64,000 bases of DNA from Blastobasis lacticolella (Eukaryota > Arthropoda > Insecta > Lepidoptera > Blastobasidae): positions 14,822,122 to 14,886,121 of the forward strand of contig LR990044.1 in the NCBI GenBank assembly GCA_905147135.1, written 5' to 3'. Below the pieces are notes generated by a model. It was not told the origin of the DNA and did not search any database. It saw only the letters and a list, made by a program, of their open reading frames with translations. The translations under genes were made by a program, and so were the position numbers. Positions 34,484 to 47,661 of the stretch are shown one piece after another; position 1 is the stretch's first letter, and the number at the start of each line of letters is the position of its first letter.

Positions 34484-35939
34484 GTAAGTTGTCTTTCATT
34501 AACAGAACACACAATGCCGAGTTGACGTGACACGAGTTACTTGGATGCTGTACTTCATTCAGTATGTTCGTTGACATGTCTTGATAATTCGATTTTATAA
34601 GTATTTATAAGCATCTAATCATAAGCCAGATAACGTAAGTACATATGTAGATGATTCACTATCTAGAATGCAAGCCCAAATTAGAGTAACTCGTGTTGCG
34701 TCAAATTGCAACTTGAATCAACACGCGTAACACTTATTATTCTGACGAATTCACAAGTGGTTTCGTTGTTAGTTTCACTTTCAAGACATAACAAGCTATA
34801 TCTGAATACTTTATCTTATTGTACTTGATAAGAGGCCTGAGAATTTGAACAGAGTGCTTTACTTAAATGGCCAGCTTATCCGAATTTAAAACATCTCACC
34901 GACTAGACGTATTATTGATAGTTCTGTACTGAATTAGAATAATATTATTCGTCATTTAGTAACTTTAGTTCAACGATCTACGTTTGCAGTATATTGCGTT
35001 ATGTATAACGTATGGTGATTACTTATAGAAGATAATGATAATGCTGTGGTAAGTATAATGAATATCAACTAATATAGGTATAGCGCTGATATTGTTACTT
35101 TAAACTTGACTTAAATATATTTCACAACAATGTTAAAACTTACACATCTCGTAGTAATAAGTCTTACGAGTTCTTGGCAAATTGGTTAGATAAAATCATG
35201 ATAAAATAATGTAGGTTTCGTTCGGCAGATAAAAGCAGGTATCTATGAGCCGATAACACATTTCGCGATAGTAGTTGTACTATGGCTGACAGATAATGTG
35301 GCAAACATTTTTGTTAGTTCGTTAGTCAAGGAACAAGCGCAAACAACTATATACTCTCCGTTCCCACTGCTCTGTACTGGTAATAAAGAACGTAGGTAAT
35401 ATATGACCACGCAACTCTTGAGGTGGTGATTATTGCCAAATTACTTCATTCATGTTCGCTCAGCCGTTATCCGAACGAAAGTCGGCCTGGGCCGCCTGGC
35501 TAGACGAGTAGGCCCCGTCTGGCGACAACAGAACAGATTGCAGGCGTAACGATTTACAGATAATATCCTCTCTTGCGCAATGCCAAATTAGATTTCGTAT
35601 GTGGGCCCGTAATTGATTTTCGGGTTTGCCAGCGAAACCCGTCGGCGGAACAATGGTGTTTCGTAACCGGTCATTTCGCCTCGCCGATGTGCCCATTTTG
35701 CATATGTGATATTATTTGCTTTAAATAAAAATACTCCAAACCACGCCTATGTAAACTAAATCAAGGTATTTGTAATAAAACATGTTTAAGCATCCATTAA
35801 TCGGATACTTCACTCTCTTTTCCCATTTTACCTACTTTATCGTAATAATTAATAGATTGAGTAAGTGGAGAACTTATACGAAACTTATCTTCTTAATTAG
35901 AATAGAGCGTCGAGGCTGGATGTTCAAAATTATTGTAAC

Positions 35940-36230
35940 CTCAGCGGCGACAGCGGTCTCGCAGCGTTCGTTTGGGACCGGTCGGTGGTAGCGCTGTATT
36001 GACCTTATGCGGCGCGTAGTTTATGCGCGGCCGCCAGAGGACGGTCGATGACCGCCCTCCCTCCCACCTCCCACTTGCCATCGCGCTAGGAATGCTACCT
36101 CATCCCCTCCCGCCCCGCATTGCCTCGTCATGTCACGTTGCAGTTCGACTGGCGAATTTGCGAGTCGCTGCGCTCTGGCTGCTATGCGGCTCGGCTCGGT
36201 GCTCCGCCCGATCGACTTTTGAACACGGTG
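35940..36230 (+). promoter_or_regulatory. CpG-rich block inside the LPGAT1 intron
   Basis: A local GC/CpG peak in AT-rich DNA, with TGCGCGGCCGCCAGAGGACG and CCTCCCTCCCACCTCCCACT. It could be an alternative promoter, an enhancer or an insulator. No conserved protein is encoded. The call rests on base composition only. Confidence 0.3.
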
Positions 36231-39200
36231 AAAGTATTGCAACCGAATTTTGCTTTGCGGTATTATTTATCATGCTATCGGTCCACTTTCTTCGATGGTT
36301 TGCTTCGAAATATTCGCCCGCGCTTCAATTGTTGCAAAACTATTTTACCATTCGTTTTTGTGATATGTAGGTACCTCTGGTCTGTGAGCTCAGGACCCAG
36401 GAATGATGTTCGGATTTTAAAAACGGTCGGCGCAGACAGGTTTCATTGTAGTCGCACACGACGTGAGGGAAATTTAAATGAGCCCGATACCACTAATAAA
36501 TTAACATTGAAACATCACAGATTGATTGACTCAACCGAAGTGTTACAAATGGTATTCATGGAGTGTCACCTACGTGGTCATTATGGGCCCTGTGATTGCG
36601 CCACACTGTAATATCTGATTCAAAGCAATAAATTCCTTTGGTACCTTACATCCTTCGATTGTTATAACCGACGTCCAAATTGAGCCCTTCCTGTTGTGTG
36701 TCTACCAAATGGAGCACCCACCTCGTGTCTTTTGACCACTTTGACGTACACTTCTTCACACCCACATACAATTCTTCTCAACCCAGTTTTGTCTGTAGTT
36801 TCTTGAATAATTATTTCTGCTCTACCATGTTTGTTTTGGCGCGGAACAATCTTTTTGCCAATGATTCACACATCCTTCTATGAATAGGGCTATTGATTGG
36901 CTTTTGTGCACTAATTTGCATGATTCACCATTTCCGGTCACTGCAAAGTTGTTCGTCAAATGATTCTTTATTTTCATTAGCGCAGGCAATAAACTGGTTC
37001 TGTTTCCTCTAGCTTGTGCTACGACACCTGCCTGCTACCGGGCTATTATTATATGATGTGAACAGATGTTAGGTTTTAAACAGTTTATTTGTTACTAACA
37101 AGTTCAGGTGTCTGTCGTTGGCTACTTACAGGTTTGATATATTTAGAGCTATCGCTACTCAGCTTCTACGTTGCAGGGTTTATTTTCTTGTATATATCTT
37201 TCTTTTGAATTTGCTCTGTCATTTGTTGCTTCAATAACAATGTCAGCAACACTAACCATGTTGCGGACACGTCCTCGTTCTAAAATAGTCATTTATTTCG
37301 TGGCAAGGACGATAGTGTGCGCGACTTGTACCACAAAACTGTGAAAACGCTACGCATGAACGACTATTGGTCGAAGACCCGAATAGATTGCTGCAAATAG
37401 AACTGCCGCAATGCAGGAGTACTGTCACCGAGCCGCGATGTATGTCGACTCCGGCGTGTTCATTGTATTTATAGTACGGGGTCAGCAAAGCAGTAAGCTG
37501 TCGTACATGTTCGTGTACTTAAACTGGTTTTGTGTTCGACTGCGCTGCGGTTTTAAAGACCTATTCTTCATAGCGAGTAAAGATCCGAAGAATATTTGAA
37601 TTTTTACGCATGTGTTGCTTGCGATGGCTCATTGAATTACGAGATTGTACAATCACATTGTGAGTAATTAATAATGTGTCTGATGAAGTAATTCGGTCTC
37701 TTGTATTTAGTTATCGTTATCATGACAACTTTAACCTTATTTTTAAACTGTATCTGCACCATTATGTACCTAAATTCATGCACAATAAAATCTTTATCTT
37801 TGACATGTTAACACTTGATGAATAGTTTTATTTACCATGATGTATTGACACAAGACGTCTTTGTAAATATATGTTGCTCTGACTTTGATCTACACCAAGC
37901 GAACCAGATCGGTGTATTTTCAAACATGTGTTGTATTACCTCACAGTAGATCCAACGGAGCAGAGCGCGAAATCTCGCAATGAAATCACGTTGCCACTGT
38001 AGTGGTGAAACGTCCGAGTTTTGAACCAATCGCGTGTTGGATCCCCAATGGATGGCATCCGCCTGTGTGCGTGCAAGTTTTATGTGTGAGCATTGTTTGT
38101 GGCCGACGCTGCGTCCGTGACAACGTGGTGTAAGCCATGTCGAATCATATTTTTTCACTGCATCTCGGAGAGACTGAGCCTAAAAATAGAGTCAATTCGA
38201 GCTGTGCACACTTCTGTCCGTGGGCACGTGTATAACATTCCGATTTGAGTTGTCCCTTTCTGGCGTTCTGAATTATGGCGTGATAAATCATAACACTCGA
38301 TTTTGCTTTAGTTTGTCGTTTCGAAGGGTCTTGAATATTGAACAGTGAAGCTTAATTTGAAGTTTCCATGTTTTAACGTCATTTATGAAGGTTTACGGAA
38401 CTGGCGTATTTTGTAAGCGTACAATGAATCACTGCACTGTATCGTCATATTATTAACGTACAATAGATGTTATTCATTGACTATCATATTTTTTACAACT
38501 CGGGTTTCTTTTTGAGTTACAGCTAACCGATATGATCAACTTCCATGGAAGAGTGAATCACTTTCTAAGCAGTATCATTCGATTCGTTTATTTTGTTTAT
38601 TGAAACAGTTGGCCTTTCGTCATATCCTTTAGTCGCTTACGTAGTTTGACGTGGTTTTTTTTATCCAGTCCAGGGAGTATCATGAACAGACATTCTTTCA
38701 CAGTTTAAGAATAAACTTCATATAGTTAGGCAGTACGTAGGTTTAATAAAATAATTATATCGCTTTATGTTGTACTTTTCTTTTCCTCTTTTGTATGTTC
38801 ATGCCTGTCAGAATACGCTACATTTTTCTACACGTTAAAGGTGCTAACACGAGAAAAGAGAACTCTATGTACGGTGGCTCTAACTCTTTTATCGCCGCCA
38901 TATATTTATCTTCTAAATTTGTTCCATTACCAGCGTTTAACTCTGCATTTCATCCGTTCGCGTTATAATTAGTGTCGGCGTGTTTATTGGGAACGCCAGA
39001 AATGGTCTGATCTGGCGCATGTCTCTGGACGGACATGTGCTTGTTAAGCTTCTGGCGATAACTGCACGTATAAATAACTTTAACCCCCGACTCACTGACG
39101 GAATTGTTGGCGTTGTCTCGAAAATGCTCTCTCTTTGAGCTGAATGGATGCCGGTGAAAAGGTGAAATCTGGCCGCACGGGTCGTAACGCACTGCGGTTG

Positions 39201-40496
39201 CTGTTTCGAAATGTTTTGGTAATGGTAATTGCGGTCGTTAATTAAGCCGCTGTTTAATTGAAGAAGATGGTTAAGTAATATCAATAAATAATTCTCCATT
39301 TATATATCGAGCGGTCTTTTACTCTTTTCTTCGTATCTGTTGGCTTAGTCTGATGAAGATTTCTCTTTAGTTTAATGCCCCATTAGTTAGACAGTAATTA
39401 GGTAGGTACAACAGAACAGGACACCGCATTCCTTGGTGTCTATAAATCTCGCGCCGCCTACGCAAACACGCTCGGACTCGAAAACACCGGGGGTGGTTCG
39501 ACTGTGAGAGCCGAAACTGGTTCCCGACTCCGGGAATCTGATCCTTGAACCTTTTTATGCCGCAGACATGTGACGATGCGCTCGCTGCGAGCGCAGGACT
39601 CGCCGGCAACCACAAGTCGTTGATTGATGACACCCGTTCCCCCGGGATCGGACTAACCGAACTTTAAACCCACGCCTTGTTTAGTTAGCAATGTGGTTTT
39701 GGTTTTAATTAATGCCTCAGTTGATGAGTGGATATGTTTATTTCACTACGGTCCTGTATTTATTTGAACAGCCGTCGTTGATGGACAGCTTTTCAATGGC
39801 CCCTTTTGCTCGTCTTCGCGTTGACTTGAAAGACCCACAACCAAGCAAGTCCTGTTTAGTAGTTCCGTGATTATTGTCGGTTAGATATTCCTGTCAGAAT
39901 TATATTTATGTGTCATTATTATTCACCAGTAACTGCCAAAATAGTCATAAGTTGATCAGACGAAATCATCATTAATCATTTACTGCATCACAAAGTATGT
40001 AATTCGATTTCATGGAGATACGTAAACGTAAAACCATAAAACCGCGGCATTCCTTTGAAACGTAGGTACCGTCACAGTTTTAAACCTTTATTTTTCAAAT
40101 TTCTTGAAGTATAACTACAGGATAATTTTAAGTAGGTATTTTAGGTTACTGCCTTGGGTAGTAGTAGCTGACAGCTATGAAGACCCTACTCAAAACCTTC
40201 AAGTGTGTAAATAGACTACGAGCGTGTCTAGACACAAGTTCAAGCGTTCAAGCCTAGGCTTGAATGACACTTTACAAGTGACAAAAGTGTTCGCTTGATG
40301 ACGAAATTCTGACAAATTTATGAAAGAGTTTGCGCTTGCGTTTGTTAAATTAGGTTTAAGATATGGGTCCACGACGCATATAACATGACTCACCTTATTG
40401 ATTACCTACTATTCCGGTGTTGGTTTATTGTTGCTGATTTTAAATAATAGTCACAATAGTGAATACCTACCTTACATACTTTTGTCTTCTGTATGA

Positions 40497-40853
40497 GCGT
40501 CACTCACTGGCCGAGTGGTTAAGGTATCCGTCTCGTAAGCGAGAGGTACCGGATTCGATTCCCACTGCCACCATGTACCAATGACTCTTTTCTGAGTTAA
40601 TTAGTTAAATGCTAACCGATGCTCTTATGGTGAAGGAAAATATCGTGATGAAACCTGCATATTCAGGCGACTGAATGTGTTACCATTATCCAATCTGGTC
40701 TGATTCCCCTGGTAGCAGGGTCACGGAGGTCAGATGGCTGTCGCACCACTGTAATTATCTGATCTGCCAAATCCTGGATCATGATCAAGATGGACCCCAG
40801 GCCCTCATGCACGAGAACACATCCGGGAAATTAACGCCAAGATGATTATCATT
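40497..40853 (+). repeat. Complete tRNA-headed SINE, family 2
   Basis: The head has an intact A box (TGGCCGAGTGG) and B box (GGATTCGATTCCC) with an anticodon-like CTCGTAA loop, but no matching acceptor stem, so it is not a tRNA gene. The ~280-bp body recurs as fragments at 5,540-5,655, 8,931-9,040 and 16,455-16,550. Confidence 0.8.
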
Positions 40854-41279
40854 TTATACTTTTGTCTTCTGTAGGTACCTACCTATGTATCTTTTTAATT
40901 TAAGTAACATCCATCCATCACCGATGTATACAGTATCTACTCACTTAAAAAGTAAAAAGATGTTTAATGTAAGTACATAAAAAGTCATTAGGTAACTCGG
41001 GGACTATTATGATAATCATTATTATCAGTACTTACCTACATCACAGCTTGGTGAAAACAATAATGCCGTTGTTTGTTAAAATTTGTTGCCGACTGTACTT
41101 TATCCTCCTCATTGTATTCCTTCAGTAACTTAAGATTGTTGTCAAGGCTTTTTATTTTTTACTATTTATAGCAATTATAACGAAATTATCGGGCATTGGT
41201 CACTGTGAACTCAAACGTTGCTTACACCTCGCCGTTAAAATATTAAAGAAGGTAATATAATCAAGAGTACCCTCAACCG

Positions 41280-41385
41280 AACTCGAAAAGAGGCGAGAGG
41301 GGTGTGTCAGGATCGTAGCTTGTAGCACTCGATAGTCTGACTACCCCTATATATGGGATACGGGAGCGTGTGTAATATACGTTCT
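41280..41385 (+). mobile_element. LINE 3' tail fragment
   Basis: GGATCGTAGCTTGTAGCACT through CTACCCCTATATATGGGATA resembles a common lepidopteran LINE tail (from memory). Truncated. Confidence 0.45.
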
Positions 41386-41387
41386 TC

Positions 41388-41812
41388 TTCTTTTTAGGTT
41401 GTGGCTTCCAATTTTGCCAAAGACTAATAAAATGACACCAACACGTCATAAGAAATATAGCCGGTAATAAGAGTTCCCATAAATGACAAAGTAAAAATAA
41501 ATAAATTACAAATTAAAACAACACAACACGCACTATTCTAGTGCCTAACGAAAAGCTTAAAACTGTAGGTTAAAATGACAGTCTAATTTAATTTAATTTA
41601 ATAAAAGCAGACAAAATACCAATGAATGGAGGACCAAAGACAACAAATACTTTAGATCGCAAGGACGAGGAATATCATCGGGTAAGATATCATAAAGTGA
41701 GCACTGAAGGTTAGAACAGCTAAATATACTCGTATATGCTCCATAGAGCCTTCGTCTAAACCACACTCGCAAAGCGAGCTGTCCCGAATGCGTTAATGCG
41801 TACATGAATCCA
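41388..41812 (-). mobile_element. LINE C-terminal coding end and 3' UTR, antisense
   Basis: The minus strand encodes SSLCECGLDEGSMEHI and, after a frame change, LYDILPDDIPRPCDLKYLL. This is the cysteine-bearing C terminus typical of jockey-like LINEs. The 3' UTR runs on to about 41,388. Confidence 0.7.
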
Positions 41813-42358
41813 GTATTATTTAAGAACTATAAAGAACATGTCTACATTTCTACCTCGCCTGTCTGCGCTCCTAATCATTCATTTGATTGCTAAAGATTAA
41901 AAAACATTCTAATTATTTATTCATAGCAGTTTACGATGTTGTCCGCGGATATTAGCAAACGGAATCTGAACATCCTGCCAGGATGTCTGTCCGGCCGCCA
42001 GTCTGCGGGACAGCGTGCAAAACCGCAACGCGGTTGCAGACATCGCACTATTTATTGCCTTGGACAGACCTTGGACTCGGATGGTGTTAAGTTGGCTGGG
42101 TTTCGTATCAAATGTTACAACTACAGAACTCACAATCGCATGTGCTGGTTTATAAGGTATATGTTAGATTACGAGACTGGTTTTAGTTGTTATTGTGACG
42201 CGTTATTCAATATGTGATAGGTGTGACTGTTTACAAAATTTACTTGCAATAATGACAATGATTAATAGCTGTTTTTTGTCATGTGGCCACGAATTTGTTA
42301 AGTAAACAATGCGACTTTAGGCATCATTTATGTTTATCGGGACTAAGTCCAATACTAA

Positions 42359-42615
42359 GTAGAGCTCGTCTAGTCTAAGATGACGCGCCCCACTACTTAG
42401 TTAGTTGATTTCGATGTGTGTGTGCAAATATTGATAACGACACTTCATCTGTGTGGGAGCCAATGAACGACGCGTGTTCCTACGTTTGAATCTCACCGGC
42501 AACTGAATGTCCAATTACAACGGCATTTGTATATGTATTGCGTCCATATTTCAAACTTGCTTGTGTGCGGTAATGCGAAAGTGGGGCGCGTCATTTTAGA
42601 TTAGACGAGCTCTAC
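42359..42615. mobile_element. 257-bp inverted-repeat element (MITE)
   Basis: Terminal inverted repeats of 36 bp (42359-42394 and 42580-42615) match at 34 positions. Each end reads GTAGAGCTCGTCTA with an inner ATGACGCGCCCCACT. No ORF. The target duplication is unclear. Confidence 0.8.
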
Positions 42616-43278
42616 CTACCTATTTGTTCTTATATCAGATAAAAATTCAAATATTTTCTCAAGATCTCATTCCATGATATTTACTTTTTCGTAGACTGTC
42701 GTCGCCCTCTTCATTACAAGTCTTTTGTTTTTGTTCTGTCTGCTAGTTTCCTCTGGCTTTGTTTTACTTCCGACGTCTTTCATGTCGGATTCTCTTGCTG
42801 GCTTCTCATTTGCCATTCATTTATAAAACAAAATATTTTGTTTTATTGTAAGACGTTATTATGCTTTACTTAAGTAGGCAAAACTATGGCGCAATTGTTA
42901 TGTAGTTAGTGTCACTAAGTAATCATTAGAGTACCTACTAATTCCCTAACAACGGAAATAGCAAACGTAAAGTTCTGGTTTATCTAACTCATTAGTTGTC
43001 AGTTCTGATTTATCTAACTCATTACTCGTCTTGTACGATACCCGGCCCGAAGCTATCTTTCTAGGTATTTTCTCTATGATATCTAAATTCCTCCCCATAT
43101 TATTTCCAAGTAGAAAATTAGATTTATTACGACGTAAAAATAATACAAATGGATTCAGTCTTTTCTTAAGTACTCTGTTGCCCAAAACAATTTTCGTCTT
43201 ACATACCTACCTACTATAGCTTATCAACATGTTTGTGGACAAGTGATTTAGGTTTTAAACGTTTATTTGACCCAGACA

Positions 43279-43321
43279 TTTGTGTTATGATTTATCATTA
43301 AATGATAAATCATAACACAAA
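43279..43321. repeat. 43-bp perfect palindrome
   Basis: Arms 43279-43299 and 43301-43321 are exact reverse complements around a single A; the inner sequence is TTTATCATTAAATGATAAA. Confidence 0.85.
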
Positions 43322-43664
43322 CATATAATATAACAATATTACCTATTATTATGATAACGTCTCGCTACACGGATACTACGCGTCTGTGTCAAGGCGTTGA
43401 ATCAAATGCGGACGACAAAAACTTAACAGGACAAACGTTACTGCAGATTCATGTTTTCCGACTGTGTGTGTTGCTTCAGTGGTATTCAAGCGGACCGTAG
43501 AGAGAAATGGAAGTAGAATATCCATATATAGCATGTCATCACTATCATATTATGTCGTCACCTTATCTTCAATCCTGTGCCGTTTCGGTAAACCACTGAG
43601 AGTTCGTTGTCATCATGTCAATCGATGTCATTAGTCTTGTGGTAGTCTACGCGGAGGAGATCCG

Positions 43665-43930
43665 CTAGCGAACCAAGATCACCGACATAGCTCGAAGGAC
43701 TGGTGGCAGTTAGTAGGGCACATAGCTCGCAGAACAGATTGCCGACGGGGCAGTAAAGTTCTCGAATGGCAACTACCAGCGTGGGTAGGCCTCTCAGAAG
43801 TTGGACCGACGACCTGGTAAAAATAGCAGGTACTAGCTAAATGCGGAAGGCATAGGACCGGCCTTTTCCGTTCGCTGGCGGAGGCCTATGCTCAGCAGTA
43901 GGTGTCTTTCGGCTGATATGATGGTGATGA
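43665..43930 (+). mobile_element. RTE-type LINE C terminus and 3' end
   Basis: With frame changes it encodes GHIARRTD, AWVGLSEVGPTTW and SLAEAYAQQ, the usual RTE ending, then TCTTTCGGCTGATATGATGG with a GATGATGAG tail. Homologous to 13,245-13,440. Confidence 0.7.
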
Positions 43931-46900
43931 GTGATTACTTTACAAGATAAAATAAGAAACCTACAAGTAGGCCAATACGTAATATCAACAGTAGGTACCT
44001 ACTCGTAAGGTCAGAAGTACGAGTAACACTGCTATGGAAGATTCTGGTTGTTTGGAAATAGGTCGCAAATAGATTGGTAAGTAAAACATTATATGGAATA
44101 GGATAGGTATCTATGTAGAGTGAACGGATCGCCCCAGCATAGATAGGTGCTGTGCCACAAACTTATCTGATGCGGTGACGGCGGCGCTGCTGTTGGCACT
44201 GATATATCATTTCAAAATGTACTGCCGCCAATTTTCCACAGTTCCTGTTTTGGCCACCGATACAGATATGTTTGTGGTAATGTACAATATAGTCTCAGCT
44301 GTGAGATCCGTTTACCTCTGCGGCTGACTGTCAAAAACTGGAGTTACCAAATAGGTAAGTCAACTATTCGAAAGTTATCGTTACTCTGAAAATGGACGTA
44401 CTATTTACACGCAACCATACAAGAGCGCTACAGAAATAATATGTGCATTGCACCGTAGCTTCACTCGTCAAACAAAGCGAAGCCGACACTGGGTACCTGT
44501 GGCGTAGACGCATCGGCCGGAACATCTGCCCTGCCCCCCGCCTCATCTGCCGGTCACACATCCCTGCGGTGATCGCCCGTGTCCCGTCTGCATGTCAACC
44601 GCTAGGCGTGTTGGTAAGGTGGGTAAGTATCTACCTAATTTTAGCTCTCTATTATGTTGAGGTTAGGTGGAGAAAAGAAACGCGCGGCTTAGGATATACT
44701 GGTGTGGAGGACGTGAAGAAGGTATCTACGTTTTTATGCAGTAGGTATTGTAGTAGTCTGTCTAGTATACAATGTGACCTCAAATTAATGATTCAAAGGA
44801 GTACCGTATGCATGTGCTGGTGATAACGAACAACTTTTACTGTGGCACCATTCATACAAAATTGAAAACGAATTCTGCCAAAATGTATGAAACGGTTAAT
44901 TTTTTTGCGATTTTAGTGTTGGTATAATAGTAAAAGTTATTTGTTACAACGAGCATGTGCAGACGGTACCCCTTTGTGTTAGAATTTCAGGTCACGGCTT
45001 TACCAAGTACCAATATCTACTTGGGTATATAGGTCGGTACTTAATACGGTGAAATCAAAATTAATACTTAAGCGTTACTTCTTCCCATACCTAGTGCTAG
45101 GTTAAGACACTTGCTACGGTTCTGATAAACCTCTCGCTTCTTCTATATTCATAAACCAACGTTAGGTTTAAGGTGCACTTGACACGACCTTTTAAAATAT
45201 CATCAACTTGATTGTTCGAAATCGGACCTGAACCCTACATTAGCATTAATTTTCCATTGTTCGGTTGAAATAATGAATAGTCTTCGTGTTGGAAGATTAT
45301 GTCTCGCAGTTGTCGGGCGGCCCCGGTGATACACGCATTCCATTGATAACCCGGGACCAGTTCCGACACGGGAGACGCGGGATGTGCCATGAATGAGTAA
45401 ATATCTCCCGAAGTCGAGCCAAAAAAAAGAAAAGAAAAACTCATTAGCGTTAAAGTTTTTTAGGGCCACCATTTTGGGAGTACGGTGATGGAATGCCGTG
45501 AAGTTTGTTGAGATAGGCACCGGAGTTTTTATTAAAAATACCGATATTATATCTGTGTAAGTGGTACAGGAATTTTGGCTCTGGGGTATCTGCTGCTGAA
45601 GGCATTTCTTAAGTTGTTTTGTTTCTGGAGTAACTTACCATAAAACGCGATAAAAGTGAACAAAGCTTTATGGCCATGTAACAAGAAATACTCGTCTGCA
45701 GCTACCTAATATACGGAAAGACCGCCGCAGGGTTTTTTTATTTTGTGACGGGGTTAAGCACCAAAATGTTCGTATCTACTTAACACAAAAGTTACCACAT
45801 CACAAAAGAGCAAGACAATTTTTCATCACATATCCCAGCGTCCATTTATTACACTCATTTTATGAAAAGAATTTATCTACCGTGCCGTTCCAGCAGTGTT
45901 AAATTAGTAATTAACTGCCCATTGCGAAAGACCTCCTGTGGGCTCTGTTTGCCGTAAATGGTGTGGAATGTCAACAGATCAAATTATGTTGGTTAAGTGG
46001 GCCTAGAGTTGAGTTTGGTGCTGAAGGTTCGTAGGTTATCGCAGAATGATAGGGTTGTCCGGTTAGCAGACAGGAGGTACGACGAACCCCACTTATCGCG
46101 ACATGATGAATGTAACATAAGTAATAATAGCATAGTTATGAATTGCGTGTGATTTCAAATGAAAATACGCAAGTGATAGAGTTGTTTGTTAAGTGTAATG
46201 TAAGGAAATAAGGGGGTAGGTATGTATTGTTGGTTTCATAATTTTAGAGCAGGATCAAACTATCAACAGCCAGTGAAAGCGCAGAATAAGTACTACTATG
46301 TCCACAGCTGGATTTGAGACTAGCTCCAGTGGAGGGTTGTGCCCACCATGCTTGGCAGGCGTAAACTTACCATAAGAAGCATGTTTTTATCAGTTTTCCG
46401 TGCCTTTGCACGACTATGGTCAAAGTAGGAAAAATTACCTATGAAAATCGATAGATAGATAAGTATGTACAGTACTTTGTCATCGATGGAGAAATATTAT
46501 CTTTGGCAGACAAAGATAAAGCTGTCACGATTTAAAAAGATGAAATTACGTCTACCTAATATTATACTGTTGTGTAACAGAACAGTACCTCTATTTACTC
46601 CAAGATTCAGCCGTGTGAGTCTGGTAGGTCGGTACCTACACATATTGTAAAATTGCTGAATATCGTTAGGCATTAGATGGGAATTAGGTGGGTGGACGAA
46701 ACGATCTCTCTACTCTATATTCCGCTCGACAAATTGGTCCCACAAATTATTCCATAATGTCGCGTAAAAAGCACAGAAACATTGCGAAACAAGAATCGGA
46801 ATCTCGCTCATTTTTGTAACACACTGATGATGTAATCGCACTAAACATGCGCCGCTGGTGATTCAGAACTCCGCCGAAACGTCGATTACGGACGCAGATA

Positions 46901-47285
46901 AAACACCGAATGAAACGCGTGAATGTTTCGAAAAACACCACGAGGCTTTGATACCTACTTGTTATTATGACTGATGTGACTTTGTGACCTGCTTAATATT
47001 ATTTTATCGCGGAAAAATACTTTTGTAATGCTAAACAGTCAATTTGTTTTGCAATTTATAAGCATAACTAATTTCACTTTAGTTTTGTTTGTCGGTAGTC
47101 CATGAGTAAAATTGCTCTATCACTGGTTGAACATGTGTTCAACTGTGTACGTACCATAATAAACAAAATATATAAAATACAAAATTCTCGTGATAAGTGA
47201 CTAATTTAATGAGAGGCTCAAGTCTGATTCACTACTGTAACTTAAATATGGCAACATAAAATGCGAAAATCTATATCACTACATA

Positions 47286-47477
47286 GTATAAAACAAAGTC
47301 GTTTTCTCTGTCCCTATGTCCCTTTGTATGCTTAAATCTTTGAAACTACGCAACGGATTTCGATGCGGTTTTTTTTAATAGATAGAGTGATTCAAGAGGA
47401 AGGTTTTTAAGTAAGAAAAAAAGGGTGTGTAAGGGTAAAATAGGTGTACGCGTACGAAGTCGCGCCGGGTCCACTAG
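47286..47477 (+). mobile_element. Helitron-like segment, first of a tandem pair
   Basis: GTATAAAACAAAGTCGTTTT to CGCGCCGGGTCCACTAGT, with the internal CTACGCAACGGATTTCGATG. Ends in CTAGT, followed directly by a second copy. Confidence 0.6.
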
Positions 47478-47482
47478 TTTAG

Positions 47483-47661
47483 TATAAAACAAAGTCGCTA
47501 CCCGCCGTCGGATTAGATCTTTTAAACTACGCAACTGATTTTAATGCTGTTTTCAACAATAGATACAGTGATTCCAGAGGAGGGTTTTTAGGCAAGAAAA
47601 ATAGGGTAGGAAGGGGTAAAGTAGGTGTCCGCGAACGAAGTCGCGCCGGATCCACTGGTAT
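47483..47661 (+). mobile_element. Helitron-like segment, second of a tandem pair
   Basis: Restarts at GTATAAAACAAAGTCGCTAC within a few bases of the preceding CTAGT and ends CGCGCCGGATCCACTGGT (CTAGT mutated to CTGGT). Confidence 0.6.

Noticed and set aside
38937..39299. 120-codon minus-strand open frame
   Set aside because: No domain, no splice or promoter context, and composition like the neighbouring intron DNA.
40506..40577. Possible tRNA gene with CTCGTAA anticodon loop
   Set aside because: A and B boxes are present, but the 5' and 3' acceptor strands do not pair and the T-stem is weak. It continues into a SINE body repeated elsewhere in the window.
41921..42217. Overlapping open frames on both strands around 42.0 kb
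   Set aside because: Neither product is recognisable. The slightly GC-rich patch may be conserved non-coding DNA, but nothing supports coding.
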